From positions 62,001-126,000 of the forward strand of contig CAJWNQ010000002.1 in the NCBI GenBank assembly GCA_913043905.1: DNA of 64,000 nt, in the 5' to 3' direction. The notes under the pieces are model-generated. The model was not told the DNA's origin, searched no databases, and saw nothing but the letters and a program-made list of their open reading frames with translations. Source of the stretch: an uncultured Paracoccaceae bacterium (GTDB lineage: Bacteria > Pseudomonadota > Alphaproteobacteria > Rhodobacterales > Rhodobacteraceae). Below are positions 10,026-18,974 of the stretch, piece by piece. Every line of letters begins with the position of its first letter. The stretch's first letter is position 1. The position numbers and the translations under genes are program-made.

Positions 10026-10976
10026 ATGCATATTTCACCATCACCTCAAACAATGCCTATTACTATTGATTTCTTAGTTTACGATAACTTTTCAAATCAC
10101 TGCATGGCAAATTGTCTGGAGCCATTTCGAGCGGCAAATACTCTAAGTGCTAACGAAACATATAGATGGAAGTTTGTGACACTTGATGGTGAGCCTATTC
10201 AAACATCTAGCGGGTTAAGGTTGATGCCTGACCAAATATTCGGAACTACTAAACGAGGAGATTTCTTATTCGTAATAGCATCTTATGATTTTCGTAAACA
10301 TGATAGTGTTGCGTCAAGGCGTGCTTTACGGGCAGCAATGAAACGATATAAAACTGTTATTGGATTAGATGCTGGACCATGGTTAATGGCTGGGGCTGGG
10401 ATCTTAGATGGTTATCATGCTACAGCACATTGGGATATTATTGACGAATTTGCAGAAGAGTTTGTAGACATTAATATTGAACGGCAGAAGTTTATTTTTG
10501 ATGGAATGATGGGAACATGTGCTGGAGCAATGGCGGCCTTTGATCTTAGCCTAGCTCTTATTAAAAAAATTAATGGAGTAACAGTTGCATTAGACGTTGC
10601 ATCCATTTTCCTCAGTGGAACTGATACGCCTCAACAATTTGTATCTAATGCTGTATGTAGGATTCCAATGGTTCAAAAATCATTAGAAATAATGCATGCA
10701 AATATTGAAGACACATTAACTATTCCAGATATTGCTTATGATTTAGGAGTTAGTGCTAAACAGTTGCATCGATTGTTTATTAAAGATTTGCAGCAGTCAC
10801 CCAGCGGAGTGTACCGAAATATTAGGTTATCGTTTGGGCGTCATCTTTTGCAAACAACCCAGAAGCCTGTGCAAGAAGTAGTTTTAAGATCTGGATATCA
10901 AAATCTCAGTGCATTTTCGCGCGCATTTAAACTTAGATTTAATCAAACGCCTAGCCAATATAGAAATCATTTTTGA
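10026..10976 (+). CDS. GlxA-family AraC-type regulator with DJ-1/PfpI-like N-terminus (CdhR-like)
   Basis: N-terminal class-I GATase-like domain and C-terminal AraC HTH (IPDIAYDLGVSAKQLHRLF...RSGYQNLSAFSRAFKLRFNQTPSQYR); divergent from the BKACE operon. Confidence 0.87.
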   Translation: MHISPSPQTMPITIDFLVYDNFSNHCMANCLEPFRAANTLSANETYRWKFVTLDGEPIQTSSGLRLMPDQIFGTTKRGDFLFVIASYDFRKHDSVASRRALRAAMKRYKTVIGLDAGPWLMAGAGILDGYHATAHWDIIDEFAEEFVDINIERQKFIFDGMMGTCAGAMAAFDLSLALIKKINGVTVALDVASIFLSGTDTPQQFVSNAVCRIPMVQKSLEIMHANIEDTLTIPDIAYDLGVSAKQLHRLFIKDLQQSPSGVYRNIRLSFGRHLLQTTQKPVQEVVLRSGYQNLSAFSRAFKLRFNQTPSQYRNHF

Positions 10977-10977
10977 G

Positions 10978-12222
10978 TTAACGAAAATCTTTAGGTTTTA
11001 TGTTATAGCGTGCCAATCTATCATAAAAAGTTTTACGAGGTAATCCCAGCTCCATTGATGCTAAAGTAGCCTTTCCTTTAGTTCGCCGCAAAGTTTCGCT
11101 TAATACTAAAGCCTCAAAGCTATAAAGTTGATCTGCCAAAGTCTTTTCTTCTTCTTTTGGTATGGATAGGCCAATATCTAAGAGAAAATTACGAGCAAAA
11201 TTACGAAGTTCTGGTATGTTTTCATTCCAATCTTTTGACATAATTTGCGCGTATATTGATTGAGGAACACTGGGCATATCTAAATCTAAATCCCTAACCA
11301 ATTGATGTAAAATTTGTTCAAATAATATTGGCAAATCTTTACGTCTTGCCCGCAGGCTAGGGATTGTTATTTCTACAGGCTCTAAAGTTTCAAAAAAATC
11401 TATGAACTTAGTATCTTTAACTAATTTAGAAATTGGCAAGGTGCTTGATGCAAATATGCGCAAATTTGGGTTCTTAAATACCATATTTTGTAAAGTTTTT
11501 AAGTCATTAATATTAGCTAAATGTAGTGATTTAACTGATAAATTTATAATACCATCAGCCACATTAAGTTCAGATAATGAATTTGCTAATAATTCAAAAT
11601 TATACCCTTTAAATTTTGCAGTTTCTCTCCCCAATATATGAAGTGTAAAAGCTGCAAGTTTTTTGCCAACTCCCTTTTCGCCTGATATGAAAATATGTGA
11701 TGGTAATGGGCCAAGTTTTCTTAATAAATTTTGTAAGTTTTTACTGGTATCTGATTGTCCTGGAAAATTTAATGCTGCTGCATCATTTCGTCGTATCTCG
11801 CGTTCTAACTTACGCTTTTGAAGGACGATATCTCGATAGGCAAAAGCACGCTTGATTGTATCTAAAAGTTTATCTCTTGGGCAAGGTTTTTCCAGGAAGT
11901 CATAAGCACCACTTTTGATTGCCCGCAATGCCATTGGTACATCTGCTTCGCCTGTTAACATGATTGTTGGTAAGTCATTATCTACAGACTTTACATAAGC
12001 TAAAACGTCAAACCCATCATGATGTGGCATACGAATATCCGAAATAATAATACCTGAAAAATTTGCCCGTATATTACGGCGAGCCTGTCCTAAGCTGTTA
12101 GCTGAAATTACACTGATACCCTCTAAATCCAAAGTTTGGGCCAACGACATACGCATCGCATCGTCATCTTCAATTAAAATTACTTGTTTCTTCATGATGT
12201 TGTTTGCTTTGGTGCTTTGCAC
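10978..12222 (-). CDS. dctD: DctD/NtrC-family response regulator with degenerate AAA+ domain
   Basis: REC domain (VILIEDDDAMRMSLAQTL...IIISDIRMPHHDGFDVL...MLTGEADVPMALRAIKSGAYDFLEKP), Walker-A-like GEKGVGKK, C-terminal FIS-type HTH. Confidence 0.8.
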   Translation of the reverse strand: MQSTKANNIMKKQVILIEDDDAMRMSLAQTLDLEGISVISANSLGQARRNIRANFSGIIISDIRMPHHDGFDVLAYVKSVDNDLPTIMLTGEADVPMALRAIKSGAYDFLEKPCPRDKLLDTIKRAFAYRDIVLQKRKLEREIRRNDAAALNFPGQSDTSKNLQNLLRKLGPLPSHIFISGEKGVGKKLAAFTLHILGRETAKFKGYNFELLANSLSELNVADGIINLSVKSLHLANINDLKTLQNMVFKNPNLRIFASSTLPISKLVKDTKFIDFFETLEPVEITIPSLRARRKDLPILFEQILHQLVRDLDLDMPSVPQSIYAQIMSKDWNENIPELRNFARNFLLDIGLSIPKEEEKTLADQLYSFEALVLSETLRRTKGKATLASMELGLPRKTFYDRLARYNIKPKDFR

Positions 12223-13940
12223 AGATTAATTGTGAATTTTGCGCCACCTTGATCATGATTTTTACAAATCATTTCTCCCCCAAAACTACCTATAATTCCA
12301 TATGAAATAGATAGGCCTAAGCCGATTCCTTTACTGGCTCCAATTTCTTTAGTGGTATAAAATGGTTCAAAAACTCGTTCAGGATCAACTAAACCTGCAC
12401 CAGTATCACGTAACGACATTTGAACAGTGTTATTGCTTTGTGACAAATTAATGAATATTATTTTAGGATTTAGATTGTCCATTGCATCCAGAGCATTTGT
12501 TAAAAGGTTTATAATAACTTGCTGCAATCTAACATGCCCACCCATTACCATTACTGGATCAATGCTTGGTTGCCATACTACGCTTACATTTTCAGATATG
12601 CACCGTGCATTTAATAAGCTCAAAGATTCATTGATTACTGTCTGTAAGTCTACGGGTTCTATTGTTTCTTTTTCTTTTCTTGCAAAGGCACGTAGAGATT
12701 TTATAATCCGTGTTGCTCGATCGATTTGATTACTTATTAATCCAAAGTTATTTTGGGCATCAGTAAATCGATTATGATCTAACATTTTTGTACCATTTTC
12801 AGCAAAATTTTTCATAGCTGCTAATGGTTGGCTTAGTTCATGGCTAATGCCTGCTGACATTTCTCCAAGTGCTTTTAATTTTCCAGCTTGAACTAATTGA
12901 TACTGTGTTCGCTTTAATTGTTCTGTTCTCTTTTCAACTCTAGCTTCTAATTTTATATTGGCTGCTTCCTCCATTGCTAAACGATCAGCTAGACGTTGAC
13001 GGCGTAACCATAATGACCAAAGGCCCATGCCAAGAGCAAATAAAATAGCAGCGGTTAAACCTGCTTGTACTCGTGAAGAAATTTTAGTGGATTGAGTTGA
13101 CATAAATACACGTGCCGTCATTTCCAAGCGGGGTATATATTGTGAAAAAACTAATGCTTCTTTAGGCAGTTCGTCTGTATTATAAAATTTCCAAATATCA
13201 TGATTAAAAACAGTTGATTTGCTATGATCAAAAAAATTGAAAACTTGATACTGAGCATAATGAAGTAAATCTGAAAATGGTTCTCCAGGACGCCCAATCC
13301 GTCGTAATGCCATGCTCGGCCTATTTGTAACGAAAGCTACATCGTTAGCGTCAAAAAAAGCTAGTGAGACATCATCTACGTGCCATTGATATTCTAAAGT
13401 GGCAATGTCTACTTTTATAATAACAGCACCTTGGGGAACTGATTGGCCCGCGTATATGCCTCGTGCAATAAAAATAGTGCGCGCATCAGTTTGCTTATCA
13501 ATTGCTCCAAAATACCCTAAACGACCATTTAGTGCAGCTTGAACATAAGGTTCATACGGATTAATTTCGCCAATATTTGATATTAATGTATCTGCATTAG
13601 ATGAAGCAATGACTTTGCCTTTTCTACTCACAATAAAAATTTGTTCAGAGCCTGAAAGTAAGGCTGTGCTTTTTAACAAACTGTTTATACTTGTTAATTG
13701 AGTGGCTGGATTGAATGCTGTGATAATATCAGGATGGCGAGATAATATATTAGATAATTGCTTAAAACTTACTAACTGTCCTAGCAAACGATCGCTAGAT
13801 TGATCAATGCGAACTCTAGCAGTTTCACCTAAGCGGTCTAATCCAGATCGTAAGGAATAAAAATACATGCCCATTACTAATGCCGAGGACATCACTACAT
13901 ATAGTAAAACATAGATATTTCGTACTGAACTTTTAGGCAT
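12192..13940 (-). CDS. dctB: DctB-type sensor histidine kinase
   Basis: periplasmic sensor flanked by TM segments, H-box AGISHELSQPLAAMKNFAENG, N/G boxes (NLLTNALDAM, GIGLGLSISYGII); overlaps the regulator gene. Confidence 0.85.
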   Translation of the reverse strand: MPKSSVRNIYVLLYVVMSSALVMGMYFYSLRSGLDRLGETARVRIDQSSDRLLGQLVSFKQLSNILSRHPDIITAFNPATQLTSINSLLKSTALLSGSEQIFIVSRKGKVIASSNADTLISNIGEINPYEPYVQAALNGRLGYFGAIDKQTDARTIFIARGIYAGQSVPQGAVIIKVDIATLEYQWHVDDVSLAFFDANDVAFVTNRPSMALRRIGRPGEPFSDLLHYAQYQVFNFFDHSKSTVFNHDIWKFYNTDELPKEALVFSQYIPRLEMTARVFMSTQSTKISSRVQAGLTAAILFALGMGLWSLWLRRQRLADRLAMEEAANIKLEARVEKRTEQLKRTQYQLVQAGKLKALGEMSAGISHELSQPLAAMKNFAENGTKMLDHNRFTDAQNNFGLISNQIDRATRIIKSLRAFARKEKETIEPVDLQTVINESLSLLNARCISENVSVVWQPSIDPVMVMGGHVRLQQVIINLLTNALDAMDNLNPKIIFINLSQSNNTVQMSLRDTGAGLVDPERVFEPFYTTKEIGASKGIGLGLSISYGIIGSFGGEMICKNHDQGGAKFTINLCKAPKQTTS

Positions 13941-14000
13941 TTCGAATCGCTTAGATTTATTTTTACTTTAAGGCTCATGGCGTGGAGGACACAATCATTA

Positions 14001-14018
14001 TGTGCGATTTTTCGCACA
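14001..14018. promoter_or_regulatory. perfect inverted repeat TGTGCGA-TTTT-TCGCACA, candidate DctD-type operator
   Basis: 7-bp perfect arms with 4-nt spacer in the dctB/dctP intergenic region. Confidence 0.55.
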
Positions 14019-14128
14019 ATGCTTATTTAAGCTTTGTATGATTTGAGCAAATGCCTGAAAAATAACACAAAAAAAAATGTTTATAAAAAAATTTGCTAAA
14101 AAAAATGTAGAGTAGTTATTCAAAATAT

Positions 14129-14141
14129 GCGGAAATTCCGC
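14129..14141. promoter_or_regulatory. perfect inverted repeat GCGGAA-A-TTCCGC just upstream of the dctP RBS
   Basis: 6-bp perfect arms around one central base, 22 bp before the dctP ATG. Confidence 0.5.
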
Positions 14142-14163
14142 TTATTTCCATTGGGAGGAAACT

Positions 14164-15165
14164 ATGAAAACATTCTTAAAAGCTGCATGTGTTGCAGCAG
14201 TCGCGCTAGTACCGTCTATTGCATCAGCTTCTTGTGAAAGTGGTGAAGTGGTCATTAAATTTAGTCACGTAACAAATACAGATAAGCATCCAAAGGGCAT
14301 TGCAGCATCTTTGCTGGAACAACGGGTTAATGATGAGATGAATGGTAAAGCTTGTATGGAGGTTTTTCCTAACTCAACGCTTTACAACGATAACAAAGTT
14401 TTAGAAGCAATGTTACAAGGCGATGTGCAATTAGCCGCGCCATCATTATCAAAGTTTGAAAAATTCACTAAGCAATTCCGCATTTTTGATTTGCCATTTA
14501 TGTTTAAAAATATTGATGCAGTTGAGGCATTCCAAGCATCTGATACTGGTCAAGCAATGTTAGACTCCATGCAAAACCGTGGCCTACAAGGCTTGGGTTA
14601 TTGGCATAATGGTATGAAGCAAATGTCAGCAAATGTTCCGTTGGTTGCTCCTTCAGATGCAAATGGATTAAAATTCCGTGTTATGTCATCTGATGTGTTA
14701 GTAGCTCAAATGGAAGCTATGGGTGCTAGCCCGCAGAAAATGGCGTTCTCTGAAGTTTATGGTGGTCTACAACAGGGTGTTGTTGATGGTCAGGAAAACA
14801 CATGGTCGAATATTTTCGGGAAAAAATTCTTTGAAGTACAAGATGGCACAACAGAAACTGATCACGGTATTTTAGATTATTTATTGGTAACAAATATTGA
14901 TTGGCTAAACGGTTTGGATGCTGCTGTACGTGACCAGTTGTTGACTATTATTGCTGAAGTTACTGAGACACGTAACAAGGAATCTACTTCAGTTAATGCA
15001 AGTGCCAAGGAAGCAGTAATTGCAGGTGGTGGAGTTGTTCGTTCGTTAACAACTGAACAGCGTCAAGTTTGGATTGATGCTATGAAGCCAGTATGGGCAA
15101 AATTTGAAGGTGATGTAGGAACTGAAAACATTGCAGCTGCTCAAAAAATGAATATGGCTAATTAA
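14164..15165 (+). CDS. dctP: TRAP transporter substrate-binding protein (C4-dicarboxylate type)
   Basis: signal peptide; IKFSHVTNTDKHPKGIAASLLEQRV; FSEVYGGLQQGVVDGQENTWSNI; DHGILDYLLVTN. Confidence 0.9.
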   Translation: MKTFLKAACVAAVALVPSIASASCESGEVVIKFSHVTNTDKHPKGIAASLLEQRVNDEMNGKACMEVFPNSTLYNDNKVLEAMLQGDVQLAAPSLSKFEKFTKQFRIFDLPFMFKNIDAVEAFQASDTGQAMLDSMQNRGLQGLGYWHNGMKQMSANVPLVAPSDANGLKFRVMSSDVLVAQMEAMGASPQKMAFSEVYGGLQQGVVDGQENTWSNIFGKKFFEVQDGTTETDHGILDYLLVTNIDWLNGLDAAVRDQLLTIIAEVTETRNKESTSVNASAKEAVIAGGGVVRSLTTEQRQVWIDAMKPVWAKFEGDVGTENIAAAQKMNMAN

Positions 15166-15175
15166 ACAAAACTTT

Positions 15176-15203
15176 ATGGCGCGCTAAAGAATGAGTGCGC
15201 CAT
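15176..15203 (+). other. dctP-dctQ intercistronic stem-loop
   Basis: ATGGCGCGCT-aaagaatg-AGTGCGCCAT, 10-bp stem with one G-U pair. Confidence 0.7.
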
Positions 15204-15231
15204 TTTGATTTCAAAATATTTTGAGGTTATT

Positions 15232-15903
15232 ATGGAACAAAGTGGTTCATGGCTTGACCGTATTGAAGAAAACATAATTGCATTAATTCTAGGTATTATG
15301 ACTCTACTTACATTTGCAAATGTGGTTGCTCGATACGTGTTTAACTCTAATATTTTTTGGGCGTTAGAGCTGACAGTATTTTTATTTGCGTGGCTGGTTT
15401 TATTAGGCGCATCTTATGCCGTAAAAAAAACCTCTCACTTAGGCGTGGATGCAATTGTTAACATGCTGAGTACTGATAAACGCCGAGTTCTGGCTTTAGT
15501 TTCAGCGTTGATTTGTATTTTATATGCACTTTTGTTACTTAAGGGATCCTGGGATTACTGGGCTCCATATGCAAATCTTCCTCCGACTGAAGGAAGATGG
15601 TTTCCAACAGGATTCGTTGATAATTTCCGTGGTCGTGGTTGGTATGAAACTCAAGATATTCCAGTACCATTTTTTTTGCGATGGTTAGAGGATGCGTTTA
15701 ACCAAGGCGCGGAATATGAAAAAATGCCCAAAGTAGTTCCTTATTTAGTAATGCCTTTGTCTATGTCTTTATTATTATTTCGGTTTATCCAAGCAGGCAT
15801 AGCAATATGGAAAGGTAAGATTGATATGATGATAGTCAGTCATGAAGCTGAAGACGATGTTGATAAAGCAAACAAAGCTATGGCTGCATCGGAGGTAAAA
15901 TAA
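15232..15903 (+). CDS. dctQ: TRAP transporter small permease
   Basis: membrane protein between dctP and dctM; ATG at 15232 behind TGAGGT preferred to the TTG at 15205. Confidence 0.85.
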   Translation: MEQSGSWLDRIEENIIALILGIMTLLTFANVVARYVFNSNIFWALELTVFLFAWLVLLGASYAVKKTSHLGVDAIVNMLSTDKRRVLALVSALICILYALLLLKGSWDYWAPYANLPPTEGRWFPTGFVDNFRGRGWYETQDIPVPFFLRWLEDAFNQGAEYEKMPKVVPYLVMPLSMSLLLFRFIQAGIAIWKGKIDMMIVSHEAEDDVDKANKAMAASEVK

Positions 15904-17297
15904 TGGAACTCTTCCTACTTTTTACAATGGTAATTGGTTTGATGCTTATTGGTGTGCCAATAGCTGTATCACTTGGGCTTTCATCTATACTATTTCTTTT
16001 AATATTTTCTGACAGTTCATTGGCGTCTGTAGCGCAAACAATATTTGAAGCATTTGAAGGGCATTCAACTCTTCTTGCTATCCCATTTTTCATCCTCGCT
16101 TCATCGTTTATGTCGACTGGAGGAGTTGCAAAGAGAATTATTAGATTTTCTATCGCTCTTGTGGGACATTTTAGGGGCGGCTTAGCCATTGCGGGAGTTT
16201 TGGCTTGTATGATCTTTGCTGCGTTGTCTGGATCGTCTCCTGCAACGGTAGTTGCAATTGGATCAATCGTAATTGCGGCAATGCGACAGGTTGGATATAC
16301 TAAAGAATTTGCAGCTGGTGTGATTTGTAATGCAGGTACATTAGGCATTCTAATTCCGCCATCAATCGTAATGGTTGTATATGCTGCTGCTGTTGAAGTT
16401 TCTGTTGGACGTATGTTTTTAGCGGGAGTTATTCCAGGATTGTTGGCAGGCACCATGCTTATGATTGGAATTTATGTCATGGCGCGGGTAAAGAATATGC
16501 CATCGGGCGAGTGGTTGGGGTGGCGTGAAGTATATGAAAGTTTTAATGATGCCGTTTGGGGCTTATCTTTGATAGCGATCATAATGATTGGTATTTACGG
16601 TATTCCAGGAGTTACAGGTGCAATATTTACTCCAACAGAAGCTGCAGCTGTTGCATCAATTTATGCTTTTATTGTAGCAAGCTTCATCTACCGAGATATG
16701 GGTCCTCTTGCTGGCAGCGATGGAGAAGCTCGTAAAAGTTTATTACGAAACCCACAGGCTCTTTTAACTGCTTTTTGGCATGAAGATACACGCCGTACAT
16801 TATTTGATGCAGGAAAATTAGTTGTTACATTGATGTTTGTGATTGCGAACGCATTACTCCTAAAACATGTTATTACAGATGAACAATTACCTCAAAAAAT
16901 TACTGAAGTAATGATTTCATATGGGTTTGGCCCTGTGATGTTCTTGATAATTGTAAATATAATATTACTAATTGGTGGTCAGTTTATGGAGCCTTCAGGC
17001 CTTTTAGTTATTGTAGCTCCTTTAGTTTTTCCCATAGCAATGGAACTTGGCATTGACCCAATTCACTTAGGTATAATTATGGTTGTGAATATGGAAATTG
17101 GCATGATTACTCCGCCAGTTGGTTTAAATCTGTTTGTGACTGCAGGTGTGGCTAATATGTCTATGATGGGCGTAGTGCGCGCAGCACTTCCATTTTTAGC
17201 TATAATGTTTGTATTTCTTATTCTGATTACTTACATTCCCTGGATCTCTACAGTCTTGCCAAATGCAGTTATGGGTCCTGAAATAATGATGAAATAG
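15903..17297 (+). CDS. dctM: TRAP transporter large permease
   Basis: DctM features: GGVAKRIIRFSIALVGHFRGGLAIAGVLACMIFAALSGSSPATVVAIGSI, ITPPVGLNLFV; stop/start overlap with dctQ. Confidence 0.93.
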   Translation: MELFLLFTMVIGLMLIGVPIAVSLGLSSILFLLIFSDSSLASVAQTIFEAFEGHSTLLAIPFFILASSFMSTGGVAKRIIRFSIALVGHFRGGLAIAGVLACMIFAALSGSSPATVVAIGSIVIAAMRQVGYTKEFAAGVICNAGTLGILIPPSIVMVVYAAAVEVSVGRMFLAGVIPGLLAGTMLMIGIYVMARVKNMPSGEWLGWREVYESFNDAVWGLSLIAIIMIGIYGIPGVTGAIFTPTEAAAVASIYAFIVASFIYRDMGPLAGSDGEARKSLLRNPQALLTAFWHEDTRRTLFDAGKLVVTLMFVIANALLLKHVITDEQLPQKITEVMISYGFGPVMFLIIVNIILLIGGQFMEPSGLLVIVAPLVFPIAMELGIDPIHLGIIMVVNMEIGMITPPVGLNLFVTAGVANMSMMGVVRAALPFLAIMFVFLILITYIPWISTVLPNAVMGPEIMMK

Positions 17298-17428
17298 TCA
17301 AATTTTTTAAAATAGATTTTTATCCCTAAGTTAAAAACTATACAGCTTGGGGACACCCTTTTTATCAAATAGATATTTAACATTAGTGTAATAGAATTTT
17401 ATGAGTGTTGTATTGTAAAGTATAATTA

Positions 17429-17635
17429 CTAGACGGTGGTTTTTCTTACAGTGCGGATAAATCTTTTTACAGTCTCAGAGTTTCCCGATTTTCGAAAAGC
17501 TACGTACAGGTCGATTAGGTTTTTTCATGGTTCGAATGGAACTATGGAAATGCCAGGTGGGGTGATATTCTTGACCCATTCTGGTGCTATCGCAATCCCG
17601 AGGCCGTGGGCAACAAACTGTATGAGCATCCACTA
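17429..17635 (-). pseudogene. C-terminal remnant of a LysR-family regulator
   Basis: Minus-strand reading WMLIQFVAHGLGIAIAPEWVKNITPPGISIVPFEP*KNLIDLYVAFRKSGNSETVKRFIRTVRKTTV*; LysR effector-domain tail with an internal TGA and no N-terminus. Confidence 0.75.
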
Positions 17636-17640
17636 GTTTG

Positions 17641-17899
17641 TCAAAAAGAGTTTTTGTTATTGAGTAGTTTTCTTTTTAAGGACTGGATTGCGAGAAAAAA
17701 GTTTAACATATGTGCTGCGACTTCTGTAGGTATCTCTTCAGCCATGTAATGCGTTGAGTGCTTCACCTTCGATTTGATGCGCACGCTGTCGCCATAGTTC
17801 TAGTGCATTAAAACAAGTCTCGATAACACCGAATTTAGCCCATAAGGCAAGGACTGGCATTGTAAGCTTTTTCCCCTCGTCATCATCGTCGTAATGGGT
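17641..17899 (-). pseudogene. C-terminal remnant of an alpha/beta hydrolase (haloacetate dehalogenase-like), frameshifted
   Basis: Minus-strand reading THYDDDDEGKKLTMPVLALWAKFGVIETCFNALELWRQRAHQIEGEALNA, then after a frame change HYMAEEIPTEVAAHMLNFFLAIQS. Confidence 0.7.
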
Positions 17900-17957
17900 C
17901 TAGTAACATAAATAGATTTCTTCTATTATTTCATAAGAATGAAATAAGGAAATTTTC

Positions 17958-18974
17958 ATGCAGCACATTACTAATCAGTATTTTAAAACGGGCATTAAAA
18001 TGGCAGGGGTTCCTTTGCCAAGCACAAATAGTGCACGCCCTATTGGAATGTTGAAAAACTGCCCTGCACACTCCCAAACACCCTTACTTTGCGCAGAGGA
18101 CTTGGCGGCTGATTTAAATGTAGCATCTATTCAAATAAAAGATGAGCGAAACCGAATGGAATTAGGCAGTTTTAAAGCCTTGGGGGCAGCCTATGTGATT
18201 GCGAGTGATGCAGCGGAACGTGATGTTTCTAATATAACATATGTAACAGCATCTGCTGGAAATCATGGAATGTCTGTTGCTGCGGGTGCAGCAGCTTTTG
18301 GTGCTACTGCAGTTGTTTACTTATCTTCCACTGTGCCAGAAGATTTTGCAGAACGACTATCTGTTATTGGTGCCACTGTTGTGCGCTCTGGGGATAATTA
18401 TGAGGCTTCTATGGAAGCTGCTCAAAATGCAGCAGTTCATAATGGATGGGTTCTATTATCAGATAGCTCATGGGATGGATATTTTGATCTGCCTTGGCGC
18501 CTAATGGAAGGTTATACTGTCATGGCTGCTGAAATTGTAGCGCAGATTGATCATGTCCCAACCCATATTTTTTTGCAGGCTGGTGTTGGTGGATTGGCTG
18601 GAGCAATGGCAGCATGTTTTCGTGCTTCTTGGGGAGACTTTCCTCATATAACAGTCGTAGAGCCTGCTTTTGCTCCTGCATTGTTAAATTCGATTATTGA
18701 GGGAAAGTTTGTTTCAGCTCCGGGGCCTGTTTCGGATATGGGACGACTTGATTGTAAGGAAGCGTCTTTAATTGCTTTAGCCGGGTTGTCTCGAGACGCT
18801 AATCAATTTGTCACTTTGACAGAGAGCGAATGTCTTGAAGCAATTGCAAAATTGCCCAAATATGATTTAGCGACTTCATCATCAGGGGGTGCAGGACTTG
18901 CCGCTATGATGTTGTCGGGCCTTGCTACTGATTCTAGTGTTCTATGTATTCTATCTGAGGGACCAGACGTATAA
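17958..18974 (+). CDS. PLP-dependent ammonia-lyase, diaminopropionate ammonia-lyase / threonine dehydratase fold
   Basis: PLP lysine motif RMELGSFKALGAAYVI, TASAGNHGMSVAAGAAAFGA, QAGVGGLAGAMAA, SSSGGAGLAAM. Confidence 0.8.
   Translation: MQHITNQYFKTGIKMAGVPLPSTNSARPIGMLKNCPAHSQTPLLCAEDLAADLNVASIQIKDERNRMELGSFKALGAAYVIASDAAERDVSNITYVTASAGNHGMSVAAGAAAFGATAVVYLSSTVPEDFAERLSVIGATVVRSGDNYEASMEAAQNAAVHNGWVLLSDSSWDGYFDLPWRLMEGYTVMAAEIVAQIDHVPTHIFLQAGVGGLAGAMAACFRASWGDFPHITVVEPAFAPALLNSIIEGKFVSAPGPVSDMGRLDCKEASLIALAGLSRDANQFVTLTESECLEAIAKLPKYDLATSSSGGAGLAAMMLSGLATDSSVLCILSEGPDV

Noticed and set aside
13941-14163. sigma54 (-24/-12) promoter for dctP
   Set aside because: I searched by eye for TGGCAC-N5-TTGC spacing; the only TTGC candidate near 14094 lacks GG at the correct distance
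15878-16456. 192-aa minus-strand ORF opposite dctM
   Set aside because: Low-complexity antisense reading of a membrane protein gene
14164-17297. TRAP transporter as the carnitine importer for the neighbouring operon
   Set aside because: DctP sequence features and the adjacent DctB/DctD pair point to C4-dicarboxylates; proximity alone is weak evidence
17436-17636. Plus-strand ORF of 66 aa as a real gene
   Set aside because: It is antisense to a convincing LysR C-terminal remnant on the minus strand
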